A stretch of 64,000 nucleotides of DNA from Bubalus kerabau (lineage: Eukaryota > Chordata > Mammalia > Artiodactyla > Bovidae). The DNA is taken from assembly GCF_029407905.1 (NCBI RefSeq), contig NW_026577926.1, positions 496,001 through 560,000 of the forward strand, given 5' to 3'. The notes under the pieces are model-generated. The model saw only the letters and a list, made by a program, of their open reading frames with translations, was not told the origin of the DNA and did no database searches. This document shows, one piece after another, positions 63,108 to 64,000 of the stretch; the first letter of the stretch is position 1; every line of letters begins with the position of its first letter. The position numbers and the translations under genes are program-made.

Positions 63108-63616
63108 GCTATCGCGCCTGGGCGCAGAGCTGGAGCTCCGCCGCTCTGGCAGCTCGCTCGGTCCTTCCCAGTAACAGGCCCGCAACCCCTCTCTTCTCTC
63201 GGGCGTGCTGGGAACCGGGCTTCCAGGCCTGGGCACAGAGCACTTGCCCGGAGCTCTCTGCTCAGGGACCGGTTCCCCTGCGCTGGGGCTGTGCTCTCCC
63301 TAGCCCAAACGCACCGGGGAAGGCCCCAAACCACATCCACACGACTCTACGCTGGGGGAGAGCTCCAGGGAAGCCCAGTCTGGCAGGCGCTTGCTGGGCA
63401 CAAACGGAGGATCCCTCTGGCTGTGGTGCTGCCTCCCCCAGCCAGGGGCGCTGGGACCCTGATTCCCTCCGCCCAGCGCTTAGTCTGGGCGGCCAAGCAA
63501 CCGCTTGGGAATGCAGCCCTGGGCGCTCTCTTTGCCTGACAAAGAGCTCTGCTTGCGGGAGGCTTTGGCAGTTTGCACACCCCCGGCCTCTGAGCCTTCT
63601 GCAAAGAGGCCTGGCT
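63108..63616 (+). repeat. Isolated B-type patch within block C
   Basis: The unit starting at 62944 begins as C-type (CACTCACG at 62,995, GCTACAAGC at 63,046) and then switches to B bases: GCTATCGCG, CTCTCGGGCG, GGACCGGTT, GCCTCCCCC, CAACCGCTT, GGGAATGCAG. By eye the stretch matches 53,019-53,527 at a 10,089-bp offset, including CGGCCTCTGAGCC near its right end. The left limit is uncertain, because the rare C type also carries GCTATCGCG; the unambiguous B part starts by 63,199. It is either the start of another B domain or a conversion tract. Confidence 0.78.
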
Positions 63617-64000
63617 CCTAGGTCCAAAGGCGAGAGCGGACCTGAGGCCAGCCAGGCGCCAGTCACGTCTCCCACACTCCCGCAGCCTGCTCCTGCCCGG
63701 GCGAGAACGCTAGAAGCTGGGAAGCGCTGGGCGAGGCTCGCCCAGGCCAGAGCAGCCTCTCGGCCGGGGCTCTGCGCTACCGCGCCTGGGCGCAGAGCTG
63801 GAGCTCCGCCGCTCTGGCAGCTCGCTCGGTCCTTCCCAGTAACAGGCCCGCAACCCCTCTCTTCTCTCGTGCGTGCTGGGAACCGGGCTTCCAGGCCTGG
63901 GCACAGAGCACTTGCCCGGAGCTCTCTGCTCAGGGACTGGTTCCCCTGCGCTGGGGCTGTGCTCTCCCTAGCCCAAACGCACCGGGGAAGGCCCCAAACC
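63617..64000 (+). repeat. Partial monomer at right edge, with 5-bp deletion
   Basis: The unit starts at CCTAGG and is cut by the window end, so the array continues. Just after the start it reads TCCAAAGGCGAGAGCGGACC, lacking five bases (GGAAG) of the usual TCCAAAGGGAAGGCGAGAGC and with GGACC in place of GGAGC. The same scar is present in the unit starting at 53528. After the scar it carries A/C-type bases (CAGTCACGTCTCCC, GCTACCGCG). Confidence 0.93.

Larger units (their letters stand above)
1..64000. repeat. 673-bp GC-rich satellite array, head to tail
   Basis: The same ~673-base sequence recurs without interruption and always in the same orientation. Conserved CCTAGG marks give unit starts at 375, 1048, 1721, 2394, 3067, 3740, 4412 and so on to 63617. 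Spacing is 673 except for eleven shorter units starting at 3740 (672), 7777 (669), 8446 (672), 11137 (672), 21904 (671), 23921 (672), 30650 (672), 36033 (672), 49492 (671), 53528 (668) and 54869 (672). No interspersed element, poly-A tract or unique spacer breaks the array. A hand count gives 67% G+C in the first 300 bases. The structure is that of a centromeric or pericentromeric satellite, or a long macrosatellite. Ruminant satellite II (density 1.723, ~0.7 kb unit) is my best family guess from length and GC only. Nothing here supports a protein-coding role. Confidence 0.97.

Noticed and set aside
1..64000. CRISPR array or bacterial repeat region
   Set aside because: Units are 673 bp with no short direct repeat/spacer alternation and no cas genes, and composition and scale fit a eukaryotic satellite.
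1..64000. rDNA or a multicopy gene cluster
   Set aside because: No rRNA, histone or other conserved gene motif is visible in the 673-bp unit, and the unit is too short for an rDNA repeat.
1..64000. Protein-coding tandem repeat (mucin-like VNTR exon)
   Set aside because: A coding VNTR needs a unit length divisible by three; 673 leaves a remainder of one, so the frame would shift at each unit and meet stops.

Overview
The whole window is one head-to-tail tandem array of a GC-rich satellite monomer of 673 bp. I see no unique sequence, no recognisable gene, RNA gene, transposon, CRISPR array or inverted segment. Taking the conserved CCTAGG as the monomer start, complete monomers begin at 375 and run to 63616. 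That is 94 complete monomers plus a partial one at each end. Eighty-three are exactly 673 bp. Eleven are shorter, by 20 bp in total, and none is longer, so the bookkeeping closes exactly. By hand count the first 300 bases are about 67% G+C, and one monomer holds about 39 CpG.

The kind of sequence points to a eukaryotic, probably mammalian, centromeric or pericentromeric satellite or macrosatellite, most likely from a long-read assembly. Unit length (~0.67 kb) and high GC fit the ruminant '1.723' satellite / pecoran satellite II class, because 66-67% GC predicts a buoyant density near 1.725. This is an inference from length and composition; I cannot recall a reference sequence to align, so the species call is weak.

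Layout. Block A (1 to ~23,060) is a diverse mosaic of several monomer subtypes with short and multi-unit higher-order repeats (2-, 3-, 5-, 7- and 11-monomer spacings). Block B (~23,060 to 53,527) is a much more homogeneous subfamily with its own set of diagnostic bases. It contains a two-copy tandem duplication of 5,383 bp (8 monomers) that looks identical, and a second, diverged duplication at a 10,768-bp (16-monomer) offset. Block C (53,528 to ~63,100) returns to A-like monomers with private variants and a 7-monomer (4,711 bp) spacing. A single B-type patch reappears at ~63,108-63,616 and ends with the same junction scar as the end of block B.

Reading frames are open on both strands in nearly every monomer, but the 673-bp period is not divisible by three. 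The frames restart in each unit, repeat as overlapping sets on both strands, and are best explained by GC-rich, stop-poor sequence copied ~95 times. I therefore annotate no coding gene. The interesting content is array evolution (sharp subfamily boundaries, recent duplications, shared indels, a micro-inversion) and conserved short motifs within the monomer: a 19-bp palindrome, a 10-bp palindrome destroyed in block B, and a CTCF-like site.
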